This document shows, piece by piece, positions 56,230-63,797 of a DNA stretch of 64,000 nucleotides (positions are counted from its first letter, which is position 1; every line of letters begins with the position of its first letter). Source of the stretch: an uncultured Sphingomonadaceae bacterium (GTDB lineage Bacteria > Pseudomonadota > Alphaproteobacteria > Sphingomonadales > Sphingomonadaceae); the NCBI GenBank assembly GCA_947494305.1, contig CANLUL010000001.1:1715596-1779595 (forward strand). The letters are read 5' to 3'. The position numbers were made by a program, and so were the translations under genes. The notes below the pieces were generated by a model. The model had not been told where the DNA came from. It ran no database searches and was given only the letters and a program-made list of their open reading frames with translations.

Positions 56230-57248
56230 GAGGTCTTCTCAGCGCCGCTACCGCCGAACATACGTTTGAACCGGGCATGGATCGCCATAACAAAGCCGAG
56301 CATTTTTGGCCCAGGTGCCGCCTTTCCCGAGATCATGGGATTCTCCATTCCCCATTGCACTGCGAGCAAGTCCGTAAATGGTGCCTTGTTCGACCCATCT
56401 TTGGCGGTGAACAAATCACCGTCGGTCCAGTGTTCAAGTTCATGACCCCAAGGATCACGCCAATAGTCGAAAATCTGACTGCCCAATATGTGACGCCCCA
56501 CACCCCAGGCAGCTTTGTGTTTCTTGCTTTTCAAGTGCGCGTGTCCGAGCATCAGGTCATCCATGTTCGAAACCTCGAACGCAGCGTGCATGAAGCCGGG
56601 TTTTTGCGGCAACTGCGCCAAAAACAAGGTATGATGATCGGTCGGCTGATCACCACGATCGCAGCGCATGAAAGCCCCCAGAGCCAGGTCTGGACTTGCT
56701 TCAATCTCGTCAGAAGTGATGAATCCGAAACGTTCCTTGTACCAACGCTCTGACTTACGAAAATTGGATACGTTGAGCACGCAATGTCCCAAGCGCATGA
56801 CGTGGGAGGGGCCGGATTTTAACCGGATGGTATCGCTCTGCCGCGGCCTTGATGCAGCACTGTTGCGGATAGGATCGGACGGCGAGTCGCTGACTTCAAA
56901 ACGTTCCTGTCCGGCTACCACCTCTACCAAAAAACCGTCTGGATCAGTCAGGCGAACGATTTTGCCACCACCCGGTGCTTCGTTGTCCTCAACAGCCAAT
57001 CCATTGGTCGCCGCAAGTTTCTCGAGATCATCAATACTCGCAGCACGCAATCCCAAAGCCTGAAAGCCCGCTTCACCTTGCTCGGTCACGTGATTGTAGG
57101 GGATACCATCTCGCGCATGAGCATAGAGACGGCCATCATCATGAACCGTAGAGTCCAACCCGAAATCCTTCAGGAACGAGCTCATTTTCTTGAGGTCAGG
57201 CGCAACAAATCGAACATGCGCGATGTCTTCAATTTTGATGATGCTCAT
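56226..57248 (-). CDS. extradiol ring-cleavage dioxygenase-like VOC protein
   Basis: A 340-residue protein with two VOC modules (about residues 1-120 and 145-290), the layout of type I extradiol dioxygenases that cleave catechols. In the second module the iron ligands can be read as His in RLGHCVLNV, His in FMHAAFEV and Glu in GHELEHWTDGD. The C-terminal tail is extended. As the first gene of the cluster behind the TetR operators it makes a meta-cleavage product for the FAH-type hydrolase. An in-frame ATG at 57263 is an alternative start. Confidence 0.82.
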   Translation of the reverse strand: MSIIKIEDIAHVRFVAPDLKKMSSFLKDFGLDSTVHDDGRLYAHARDGIPYNHVTEQGEAGFQALGLRAASIDDLEKLAATNGLAVEDNEAPGGGKIVRLTDPDGFLVEVVAGQERFEVSDSPSDPIRNSAASRPRQSDTIRLKSGPSHVMRLGHCVLNVSNFRKSERWYKERFGFITSDEIEASPDLALGAFMRCDRGDQPTDHHTLFLAQLPQKPGFMHAAFEVSNMDDLMLGHAHLKSKKHKAAWGVGRHILGSQIFDYWRDPWGHELEHWTDGDLFTAKDGSNKAPFTDLLAVQWGMENPMISGKAAPGPKMLGFVMAIHARFKRMFGGSGAEKTS

Positions 57249-57274
57249 TTCCACCAATCTCATGTGATTCTTAG

Positions 57275-57316
57275 TTGACTATTTGGTCATTTATATATAA
57301 TTGACTAAATGGTCAA
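57275..57316. promoter_or_regulatory. two TetR-type operators between the VOC gene and tetR
   Basis: TTGACTATTTGGTCAT (57275-57290) and TTGACTAAATGGTCAA (57301-57316) are near-perfect dyads TTGAC-N6-GTCAA with centres 26 bp apart, flanking the AT-rich TTATATATAA. The TTGAC arms can serve as -35 elements for divergent promoters, so repressor binding would block both directions. Confidence 0.75.
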
Positions 57317-57323
57317 GTAAGTT

Positions 57324-57962
57324 ATGGGCGCAAGCATGTTGACAGGCAAAAGAGCAGAGCGAACGCGGCGATCTATGCTGGATGCAGGAATCAATCTTTT
57401 GGTCGATCGGCCAATCGATGCCATTCCTGTTGATGATGTGATTGCGAAAGCGGGTGTTGCGAAGGGGAGCTTCTTCAATCATTTTGTAGACAAGCAGGGT
57501 TTTTCCAAAGCGATCTACGAAGAAATCCGCGGCCGACTTGAAGAGAGAATTGGAGCAGCCAATCACGATGTCGATAACCCATTGTTGCGGCTATCGGGAG
57601 GAATGAGAATTGCGGTGGAGTTTGCACTTGATGAGCGCAAAAGCTGTATAGCCATGCTGCGCAGTGCCGGTGGATCAACTTCTGAAAGTCATCCCCTCAA
57701 CCTCGGCATTCAAGCAGATTTGAAAGCTTGTATTGACGCCAATTTGGTCGACGAACGGTCTGGTAAAATCGGCCTTCTTTTCTGGCTCGGGCTTTGCCAG
57801 GCAATGATGACCGACGTAATCGAACGTAAACTCTCTACACAAGCGGCATCCGAACAGCTTTACGAAATGCTTCTGTTGGGCCTAACCGGTCTCGGTGTGA
57901 ATCAGAAGTTGATTGACCATACAGCAATTGAGCAGTCGAAGTCATTGATCAAAGACCAATGA
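57324..57962 (+). CDS. TetR/AcrR-family regulator of the catabolic cluster
   Basis: A 212-residue regulator. The TetR DNA-binding domain is at residues about 8-55 (ERTRRSMLDAGINLLV, then VDDVIAKAGVAKGSFFNHFVDKQ), the ligand domain fills the rest. It is transcribed away from the dioxygenase-hydroxylase cluster with two dyads between them, so it likely represses that cluster and itself; the effector is probably the aromatic substrate or an intermediate. A start at the second Met (57336) is possible. Confidence 0.9.
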   Translation: MGASMLTGKRAERTRRSMLDAGINLLVDRPIDAIPVDDVIAKAGVAKGSFFNHFVDKQGFSKAIYEEIRGRLEERIGAANHDVDNPLLRLSGGMRIAVEFALDERKSCIAMLRSAGGSTSESHPLNLGIQADLKACIDANLVDERSGKIGLLFWLGLCQAMMTDVIERKLSTQAASEQLYEMLLLGLTGLGVNQKLIDHTAIEQSKSLIKDQ

Positions 57963-58026
57963 AGAACGAACCTCTGATCTGGCTTTTAAAAAATCGAATA
58001 TCTAAAACACTTAATAGTCTTCATAA

Positions 58027-58248
58027 CTAACGCCTGCTTTTGCGCTCGAGACGGCTACAACCAGATAGTCCGTAAGCGGGATAGAGCGGACATGACCTCC
58101 ACTTATTCAACATAAAACGAGCAATCAACCGCTTTTCGACATCCGCTTTGCGCTCCAAAGTCAGACGGAAACCCACAATTTCTTGATCCCTAACAGCGAA
58201 CATTCCCGCCAAGGAGAAAACTACATCTTTCCCAGTCGCGTTGATCAT
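58027..58248 (-). CDS. possible small protein, 73 aa
   Basis: An open frame with a mixed hydrophobic/basic sequence and no recognised motif; it has cysteines in the PLYPAYGLSGCSRLER end. No ribosome binding site is visible at its ATG, which lies 20 bases after the stop of the well-initiated 62-aa gene upstream, so it would rely on coupling. The remainder of the gap 57963-58026 shows nothing that I can support. Confidence 0.3.
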   Translation of the reverse strand: MINATGKDVVFSLAGMFAVRDQEIVGFRLTLERKADVEKRLIARFMLNKWRSCPLYPAYGLSGCSRLERKSRR

Positions 58249-58268
58249 TCAAGGCATCTGAGTATGCG

Positions 58269-58457
58269 TCAATATGCCGGGCTAGTTGATGAGTTGGCGT
58301 CACATTTACCGGTCACTTTTAGCGCGCGACGTAGATCGTTTGCTTCAGCGGTGTCATCTAGTCCGAGCCTTTCCAGTCTCTCTAATTTCTTCTGAAAAAT
58401 TGGCAAAAAAGATGTTATTCTCTGTTCGCTAGCGATTGGATATTTTGTCTCACGCAT
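58269..58457 (-). CDS. hypothetical small protein, 62 aa
   Basis: A basic helical protein without signal or membrane segment. GAGGAG lies 8 bases before the ATG, a strong ribosome binding site. The middle part, FQKKLERLERLGLDDTAEANDLRRALK, split about residues 22-48, reads as amphipathic helix that could form a coiled coil. No family recognised. It is divergent from the TPR gene and shares the regulatory gap with it. Confidence 0.6.
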   Translation of the reverse strand: MRETKYPIASEQRITSFLPIFQKKLERLERLGLDDTAEANDLRRALKVTGKCDANSSTSPAY

Positions 58458-58536
58458 AAGACCGACTCCTCGCGCGCATGCTAAATTTAGATTGTCTCGA
58501 TAGTCAACTTTCGGCGGAACTTTGAGTTAAGTTTCC

Positions 58537-58557
58537 TGTGGATCAGACTGTGGATAA
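58537..58557. promoter_or_regulatory. pair of DnaA-box-like sites
   Basis: TGTGGATAA (58549-58557) is the exact complement of the DnaA box TTATCCACA, and TGTGGATCA (58537-58545) differs by one base; the centres are 12 bp apart. They lie upstream of the TPR promoter. Two boxes alone do not make a replication origin; a regulatory DnaA site is possible. Confidence 0.45.
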
Positions 58558-58583
58558 GCCCATATCGGACATTCCGTTAAACC

Positions 58584-58632
58584 CAAATATTACAGTTTTG
58601 TTGCATTGAGTGTCGCAAAAGTGTAATATTTG
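58584..58632 (+). promoter_or_regulatory. 17-bp inverted repeat enclosing the promoter of the TPR gene
   Basis: CAAATATTACAGTTTTG (58584-58600) and CAAAAGTGTAATATTTG (58616-58632) are inverted copies with one mismatch, around a 15-base centre. A promoter TTGCAT (58601-58606), 17 bases, TAATAT (58624-58629) fits inside, so a protein bound to the dyad would cover both elements. The expected transcript start is about 58636, 20 bases before the TPR gene. Confidence 0.6.
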
Positions 58633-58656
58633 TCTACAAAGACAGGAGATGATGCA

Positions 58657-59040
58657 ATGAAAATGGCGAAAATGCTGAGCGTTGCGGGCGGACTGCTTCT
58701 CATTTCAGCGCCTGCTGAGGCGGCAGAAGCGGAAGGTGAAATTGGGTATTCCAAGGGTGCATTGGGGTATGATGCACTTGTCGCAGGCGACAATGAGACC
58801 GCTCTGGAACAGCTCAAGGCAGCCGATGGTGTTCATGAAAATGACCCCGCGCGACTAATCAACATAGGCCAAGCCTATGTCCGTACCGGACGTACGGGTG
58901 ATGCAGCAAAAATGTTTATGGCTGCCATGAACAGCAACCGCAGTTTTGATCTGCTACTGGCCGATGGTTCCGTGATGAACTCTCGCGAAGCTGCAAAGAA
59001 GGCGCTCAACGGTCTGAACAACAGGATCGCCTCGCGCTAA
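58657..59040 (+). CDS. exported TPR-like protein
   Basis: A 127-residue periplasmic protein with a signal peptide (about residues 1-23, ending AEAAEA) and helical repeat pattern: GYDALVAGDNETALEQLKAA (about 37-56) and INIGQAYVRTGRTGDAAKMF (about 67-86) are TPR-style pairs. AGGAG lies about 9 bases before the ATG. It has its own promoter and terminator, so it is a single-gene unit. Small TPR proteins of this kind are common in sphingomonads; the partner is unknown. Confidence 0.8.
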   Translation: MKMAKMLSVAGGLLLISAPAEAAEAEGEIGYSKGALGYDALVAGDNETALEQLKAADGVHENDPARLINIGQAYVRTGRTGDAAKMFMAAMNSNRSFDLLLADGSVMNSREAAKKALNGLNNRIASR

Positions 59041-59064
59041 ACAATTAGCTATTGTGACTAATAG

Positions 59065-59097
59065 AAAAGCGGCCGTTCATGGTCGCTTTTTCTTTTT
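59065..59097 (+). terminator. terminator of the TPR gene
   Basis: AAAAGCGGCC pairs with GGTCGCTTTT (one wobble) around a six-base loop and runs into a T-rich tail with two T tracts. The rest of the 292-base gap up to the lipoprotein gene contains the direct repeat TCATGAAA (59153-59160 and 59173-59180) and the dyad GTTTGAA/TTCAAAC (59288-59308) in the likely leader; their roles are unknown. Confidence 0.88.
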
Positions 59098-59332
59098 GAG
59101 CCTAAACTTTCACCGCTGCACTGCAGCATTGAAAATGGCCGTTTGCTGCACCTCATGAAACCACTGCAACATTCATGAAATAATTGAGTCTCCGAACGGT
59201 CACATAATCCACATCAGTGAGTCATTTCCGGCGCCTATTGGCCGCTCTCGAAGGCGATGGGGATAACGCCGATTCGGGCTCCGCATCGTTTGAACATAAG
59301 TTTCAAACCTGATTTTTGCGGAGACCAATCCC

Positions 59333-60871
59333 ATGATGACCAAGCAGTTTCGTTCCGTTCTTTTTGCAAGCGCCGCAGCTCTTGCTGTCACGGCTTGCGG
59401 CGCAGATGACGTCGCATCGCCCGGCGAGGGTGGCAATGTCACCATCAACAACAACACCCCAGCACCAGCCCCCACACCGACCCCAACCCCAACCCCACCA
59501 GCCGGAACGCCAGCAACGGATTGTCCAGCAGGTACAGCCAATGTGGGAACCATTACGACAGGCAACAATGAAATGGCGCGTAATTGCCAGGTTGCGGGTG
59601 TCATCCAAGGTAACTTAACTCTTCCCAAGCGCCCCGATACCGAAAATACCGTATATTCGCTGTCGGGTGCTGTCGAAGTAGGTGTTGATGGTGGCGCTAC
59701 CGGTATTTTGACAATTGAGCCTGGTGTTACGGTGTTCGGTTCTTCGGGTGGCGATTTCCTATTAGTCAATCGTGGTTCACAACTCTTTGCTGAAGGAACG
59801 GCATCTGCACCGATCATCTTTACCTCCCGTCAGAATATTCAAGGAACAACAACTGCTGACAGTATCGGTCAATGGGGCGGTATCGTTATTCTCGGTCGCG
59901 CCCCTATTTCCGACTGTGCGACAGGCGGAGCATCCAACCCAGGCGGAACACGTACTGATTGTGAAGCTATCGTAGAAGGGCCGTCAAATGCGGTCTATGG
60001 AGGAACCATTCCAACCGATTCCAGCGGCAGGATTTCCTTTGTCCAGGTTCGCTATCCAGGCTTTGAGGTTTCACCGGGCAACGAACTAAACGGTATTACC
60101 CTGGCCGGTGTTGGCAGCGGCACTTTCTTTCAGAACATTCAGGTCCACAACAGTTCCGATGATGGCATCGAATGGTTTGGTGGCCGGGTAAATGGCAAGA
60201 ACCTCGCTCTGACCGGAATTGACGATGACTCGGTTGATTCTGACTCAGGCTACCAGGGTGCCAACCAATTTGTTCTCGCAACTCAACGCCCCAACGGTGG
60301 CGACAAGGTCATGGAGGCAGACTCTAACGGCGATGAAGATGCCGAACCACGTCAGCGCCACAAACTGGCAAACATAACCTTCGTATCCAATGGCGGCGAT
60401 GAGGTTGCTCAGCTACGCGGCGGCGGCGACTATGAATTCTACAACGCGGTTTTCAACGGCCCCGATCAGTGCATCAATATCGATGGTGCAGCTACGGTTC
60501 AGGCTGCTGGCGCCGCAGCCGACGAAAATGGTCCGCCGATCTTCCAGTCAACATTCCTGAGTTGCGGTACGGCGTTTGAAGATGACGGTAATATCACCGT
60601 CGCGATCATCCAGACGCTGTTCAACGCCGGGACAAACAATACCGAGAACGGTACGTCCACATTGGCATCGAGCGCCTGGCCACTGGCTTTCATCAATGGA
60701 GCCAATGAAAGCGGAGTAACGCCGTTTGCCGCCAGCGGGGCTGACTCTTTCTTCGAGGATGTCAATTACATCGGTGCGGTTCAGGATGCGAACGACATGC
60801 GGTTCATGGGCTGGACCTGTGGCCTCTACGCCGCAGACCCTGCATGCACCGCAGCGCCGACCATCGGGTAA
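59333..60871 (+). CDS. surface lipoprotein with beta-helix-like repeats
   Basis: A 512-residue lipoprotein. The signal ends in the lipobox VTAC at about residue 21; a linker rich in Pro and Thr (about 42-58, alternating P-T) leads to a Gly/Asn/Asp-rich domain with repeats that suggest a parallel beta helix (LTIEPGVTVFGSSGG, IVILGRAPIS, GITLAGVGSG, VHNSSDDGIEWFGG, ITFVSNGGDE). The start may be the first or second of two ATGs. Downstream are a TonB receptor and gspE; lipoprotein-receptor pairs of this sort are typical of Caulobacter and sphingomonads and may be released by the type II system. Confidence 0.78.
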   Translation: MMTKQFRSVLFASAAALAVTACGADDVASPGEGGNVTINNNTPAPAPTPTPTPTPPAGTPATDCPAGTANVGTITTGNNEMARNCQVAGVIQGNLTLPKRPDTENTVYSLSGAVEVGVDGGATGILTIEPGVTVFGSSGGDFLLVNRGSQLFAEGTASAPIIFTSRQNIQGTTTADSIGQWGGIVILGRAPISDCATGGASNPGGTRTDCEAIVEGPSNAVYGGTIPTDSSGRISFVQVRYPGFEVSPGNELNGITLAGVGSGTFFQNIQVHNSSDDGIEWFGGRVNGKNLALTGIDDDSVDSDSGYQGANQFVLATQRPNGGDKVMEADSNGDEDAEPRQRHKLANITFVSNGGDEVAQLRGGGDYEFYNAVFNGPDQCINIDGAATVQAAGAAADENGPPIFQSTFLSCGTAFEDDGNITVAIIQTLFNAGTNNTENGTSTLASSAWPLAFINGANESGVTPFAASGADSFFEDVNYIGAVQDANDMRFMGWTCGLYAADPACTAAPTIG

Positions 60872-60889
60872 TCAACTTTGATAATCCTT

Positions 60890-60921
60890 GGGATGGCGAC
60901 TTTCCGGTCGTCATCCCTTTT
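60890..60921 (+). terminator. terminator or attenuator between lipoprotein and TonB receptor genes
   Basis: GGGATGGCGAC (60890-60900) and GTCGTCATCCC (60907-60917) pair around TTTCCG with one internal mismatch, followed by TTTTG. It starts 18 bases after the lipoprotein stop and ends 27 bases before the receptor ATG. The short T run could allow partial read-through and set a lipoprotein excess. Confidence 0.7.
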
Positions 60922-60947
60922 GTCAATCTAATCAAGGACTGGTTCCA

Positions 60948-63692
60948 ATGACAAAGCGGGCTTCGTATATTGCCGCAATTCTTTTAACCACCGGACTGGT
61001 TGCTCCGGCAGCACTGGCACAGGAAACGCCTGCCACAGGGTCGGTGCAAGCTGACCCTGCAGAGGATTCGGCAACTGATCCCGGAACAGATGCGACGGAA
61101 CAGGATCAGCAGGAAGTTGATGTTTCCGCACCGGGCAATTTCGGAAACGAGATTATCGTGCGGGGTCGGTATATTCCCAATCCTATCCGGGCAACGCCTG
61201 AAGTCGTATCCGTACTCGGTCAGGAAGAAATCGCACGAACCGCCGAAGGTGATATTGCTGGCTCACTGCAACGAGTCACAGGCCTGAGCGTAGTCGGCGG
61301 CCGTTTCGTATTTGTCCGCGGTCTTGGCGAGCGATATTCACTTGCGCTGCTCAACGGCAATCCCCTGCCATCGCCCGAGCCACTGCGCCGCGTTGTTCCG
61401 CTCGATCTGTTTCCTACCAGTGTTATTGCATCAACCGTCGTTCAGAAAAGCTACTCGGCCAACTATCCTGGCGAATTCGGTGGTGGCGTGATTAACCTGA
61501 CCACCAAGTCCAATGTTGACGAATCTTTCCTCGAAATCAGTGCGGGTATCAGTGCCAATACCGAAACGACCAACAAGATCGGATATGCCTATGATGGCAG
61601 CAGCTATGACTGGTTCGGTTTTGATTCCGGTCTGCGCGACATTCCAGCTCCGCTCCAGAATGCAATCGACAGAAATGTCCTGATTGCCAATGACGGTGTC
61701 AATTTCACCAGCGATGATCTGCAGGTGCTTGGACAGAGCCTGGTCAATGCGCAGACCACACTCATCCAGCGCAATTTTGACATTCCAGCCAATTTCAGTG
61801 GTGAAATCACCGGTGGCCATTCATTCGATGTTGGTGATGCCTTTATTGGCCTTTTTGCCACCGCCGGGTTGAGCAATAGCTGGCGTACACGCGGCGGCCT
61901 ACAACAGCAGACCCAGGGTGTTGTCCAGATTGACGGACAGGATGGTCTGCTACCAGACCGAAACCTGCGCTATCTGACCACACAAAATCGGATTGTTGCC
62001 AACGGTTTGGTTGGTGTGAACGCCGAGATTGGCGAGCATAAAATCCGCTTCGTCAATCTGTATATCCGCGATTCTTTGAAAGAGGCGTCGATCAGCGATG
62101 GCATTGATGCGATTAGCGTGGACCCTAACCAGCGGATCAATACCGGTCGCACGAGCTGGTTTGAACGCCAGCTTTTCAGCTCGCAGCTGGTTGGTGAATT
62201 CGAATTTGACGACTTGTCGATCGATTTCCGCGGCAGCTATTCCAATTCGCAGCGGGAAGCGCCCTACGAGCGCACTTACAGCTATCTTTTGGAACCGCAA
62301 ACGCCGGGAGGGCAACCGCTCAACCGCTTTGTCAATGACCTGACATCTCCCGGTCAATCTGCCCGCATCCGGTTTAGTGACCTGACCGATGACGTTTATG
62401 GTGCAGGCGCCGATATCGGTTATCAGCTGGATGTGGGGATACCTGTGACAGTTTCTGCCGGTTACAACTATTACAAAAACGACCGCGAAGCATCGCGTCG
62501 TGATTTTCGTTTTGTACCCGCCAACGGGCTTCCCTTTGGCCTCAACCTGGTGCGTATTGACACGCTACTGGGCGATGCCGTGATTGATGCTTTTGACATT
62601 GAGCTCCGCGAAGTCGGTGCGCAAAATTCAGTGCCAAGATATACTGCGGAACTCGAAGTACAGGCCGGTTATTTGCAGTTCGATTCCGAACTGGCTGATG
62701 GCCTTCGCCTCAATCTGGGTGTCAGATATGAAGATGCAGACCAAACGGTTACGCCCTTCACGCTAGCTGGCGGCGCACCCACGCCTGCCACAACCTTGAG
62801 CAATGACTACTGGCTCCCGGCGGGCACACTGACATGGAATTTTGCTGACGATATGCAATTCCGCGTTGCCGCATCCAGAACGATCGCCCGCCCGCAATTC
62901 CGCGAATTGGCTCCCCAGCAGTTTCTTGACCTGGAAACCGACCGCACTTTTATTGGCAACCCGTTGCTGACCGATAGTGAACTGACCAACGTCGAGGCAC
63001 GGTTCGAATATTACATCGGACGCGGCGAACGCATCACACTGGCCGGGTTCTACAAGGATATCAAAAATCCAATTGAATCGGTGGCCTTTATCCAAGGCGG
63101 TGGAGCGTTTTTTCAGGGATTCTCAAATGCCCCGAAAGCGCAGCTTGTGGGCGTGGAGGTCGAAGCGGTCAAATATTTCCCGCTTTATGATCTGGGCGGC
63201 AGTTTCTGGGAAGATCGCCGGTTGATGCTGGCTGCCAACTACACATTCACGGACTCGAAAATCAAGGTTGGTGCCGATGATATGGCGATCAGTCCGATCA
63301 CGTTCCAGCCCATCGCGGCCAGCAACCTGTTTGCTGATGGAGACCGCCTCACCGGTCAATCACGGCATGTGGCGAACCTGCAATTCGGTATGGAGAAGGA
63401 AGGTGATGAACTTTCTCAGCAAACTATCCTGCTATCCTACAACAGCCCGCGCGCAACAGCGCGGGGACCACAAGATCAACCTGATCTAATTGAACGGCCC
63501 GGTTTACAGGTCGATTTCATCATGCGGGAAGGCGCGGTCATTCTTGGACAGGAACTGGAATTCAAATTCGAGGCACGCAATATTTTTGGGGAAAGTTACC
63601 GGGAATCACAAACTCTGAACGCCTCTGAAATCATTAACAACAGCTATGATTATGGCACCAGCTTTTCGTTCAGCGTCGGCGTCAAGTTTTAG
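60948..63692 (+). CDS. TonB-dependent outer-membrane receptor
   Basis: A 914-residue receptor that imports a ligand across the outer membrane with TonB energy. The signal peptide ends at ALAQE (about residue 26); an acidic low-complexity linker follows, then a TonB-box-like EIIVRGR (about 67-73), the plug (about 80-205, with LQRVTGLSVVGGRFVFVRGLGERY and GVINLTT), and a 22-strand barrel ending FSFSVGVKF with a terminal Phe. The ATG at 60948 has AAGGA 9 bases upstream. It is paired with the beta-helix lipoprotein; the ligand is unknown. Confidence 0.92.
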   Translation: MTKRASYIAAILLTTGLVAPAALAQETPATGSVQADPAEDSATDPGTDATEQDQQEVDVSAPGNFGNEIIVRGRYIPNPIRATPEVVSVLGQEEIARTAEGDIAGSLQRVTGLSVVGGRFVFVRGLGERYSLALLNGNPLPSPEPLRRVVPLDLFPTSVIASTVVQKSYSANYPGEFGGGVINLTTKSNVDESFLEISAGISANTETTNKIGYAYDGSSYDWFGFDSGLRDIPAPLQNAIDRNVLIANDGVNFTSDDLQVLGQSLVNAQTTLIQRNFDIPANFSGEITGGHSFDVGDAFIGLFATAGLSNSWRTRGGLQQQTQGVVQIDGQDGLLPDRNLRYLTTQNRIVANGLVGVNAEIGEHKIRFVNLYIRDSLKEASISDGIDAISVDPNQRINTGRTSWFERQLFSSQLVGEFEFDDLSIDFRGSYSNSQREAPYERTYSYLLEPQTPGGQPLNRFVNDLTSPGQSARIRFSDLTDDVYGAGADIGYQLDVGIPVTVSAGYNYYKNDREASRRDFRFVPANGLPFGLNLVRIDTLLGDAVIDAFDIELREVGAQNSVPRYTAELEVQAGYLQFDSELADGLRLNLGVRYEDADQTVTPFTLAGGAPTPATTLSNDYWLPAGTLTWNFADDMQFRVAASRTIARPQFRELAPQQFLDLETDRTFIGNPLLTDSELTNVEARFEYYIGRGERITLAGFYKDIKNPIESVAFIQGGGAFFQGFSNAPKAQLVGVEVEAVKYFPLYDLGGSFWEDRRLMLAANYTFTDSKIKVGADDMAISPITFQPIAASNLFADGDRLTGQSRHVANLQFGMEKEGDELSQQTILLSYNSPRATARGPQDQPDLIERPGLQVDFIMREGAVILGQELEFKFEARNIFGESYRESQTLNASEIINNSYDYGTSFSFSVGVKF

Positions 63693-63797
63693 GGTTCCGC
63701 TCTTCGCTGATTCTGTAAAATCTCTGTCACACAGGTGTCTCCAATTCTTAACATCAACCTGTCACGATAGGATGTTGAAAAAATATTGGGGGTCCCG

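Noticed and set aside
59459..59515. Pro-Thr codon repeat in the lipoprotein gene as a contingency or tandem-repeat locus
   Set aside because: The repeat is short and imperfect and encodes an ordinary surface-protein linker; no frame-shifting unit such as a homopolymer or tetranucleotide tract is present.
63724..63765. Pho boxes before gspE
   Set aside because: CTGTCAC occurs twice but neither copy has a convincing second repeat at 11-base distance; kept only as a hint within the locus finding.
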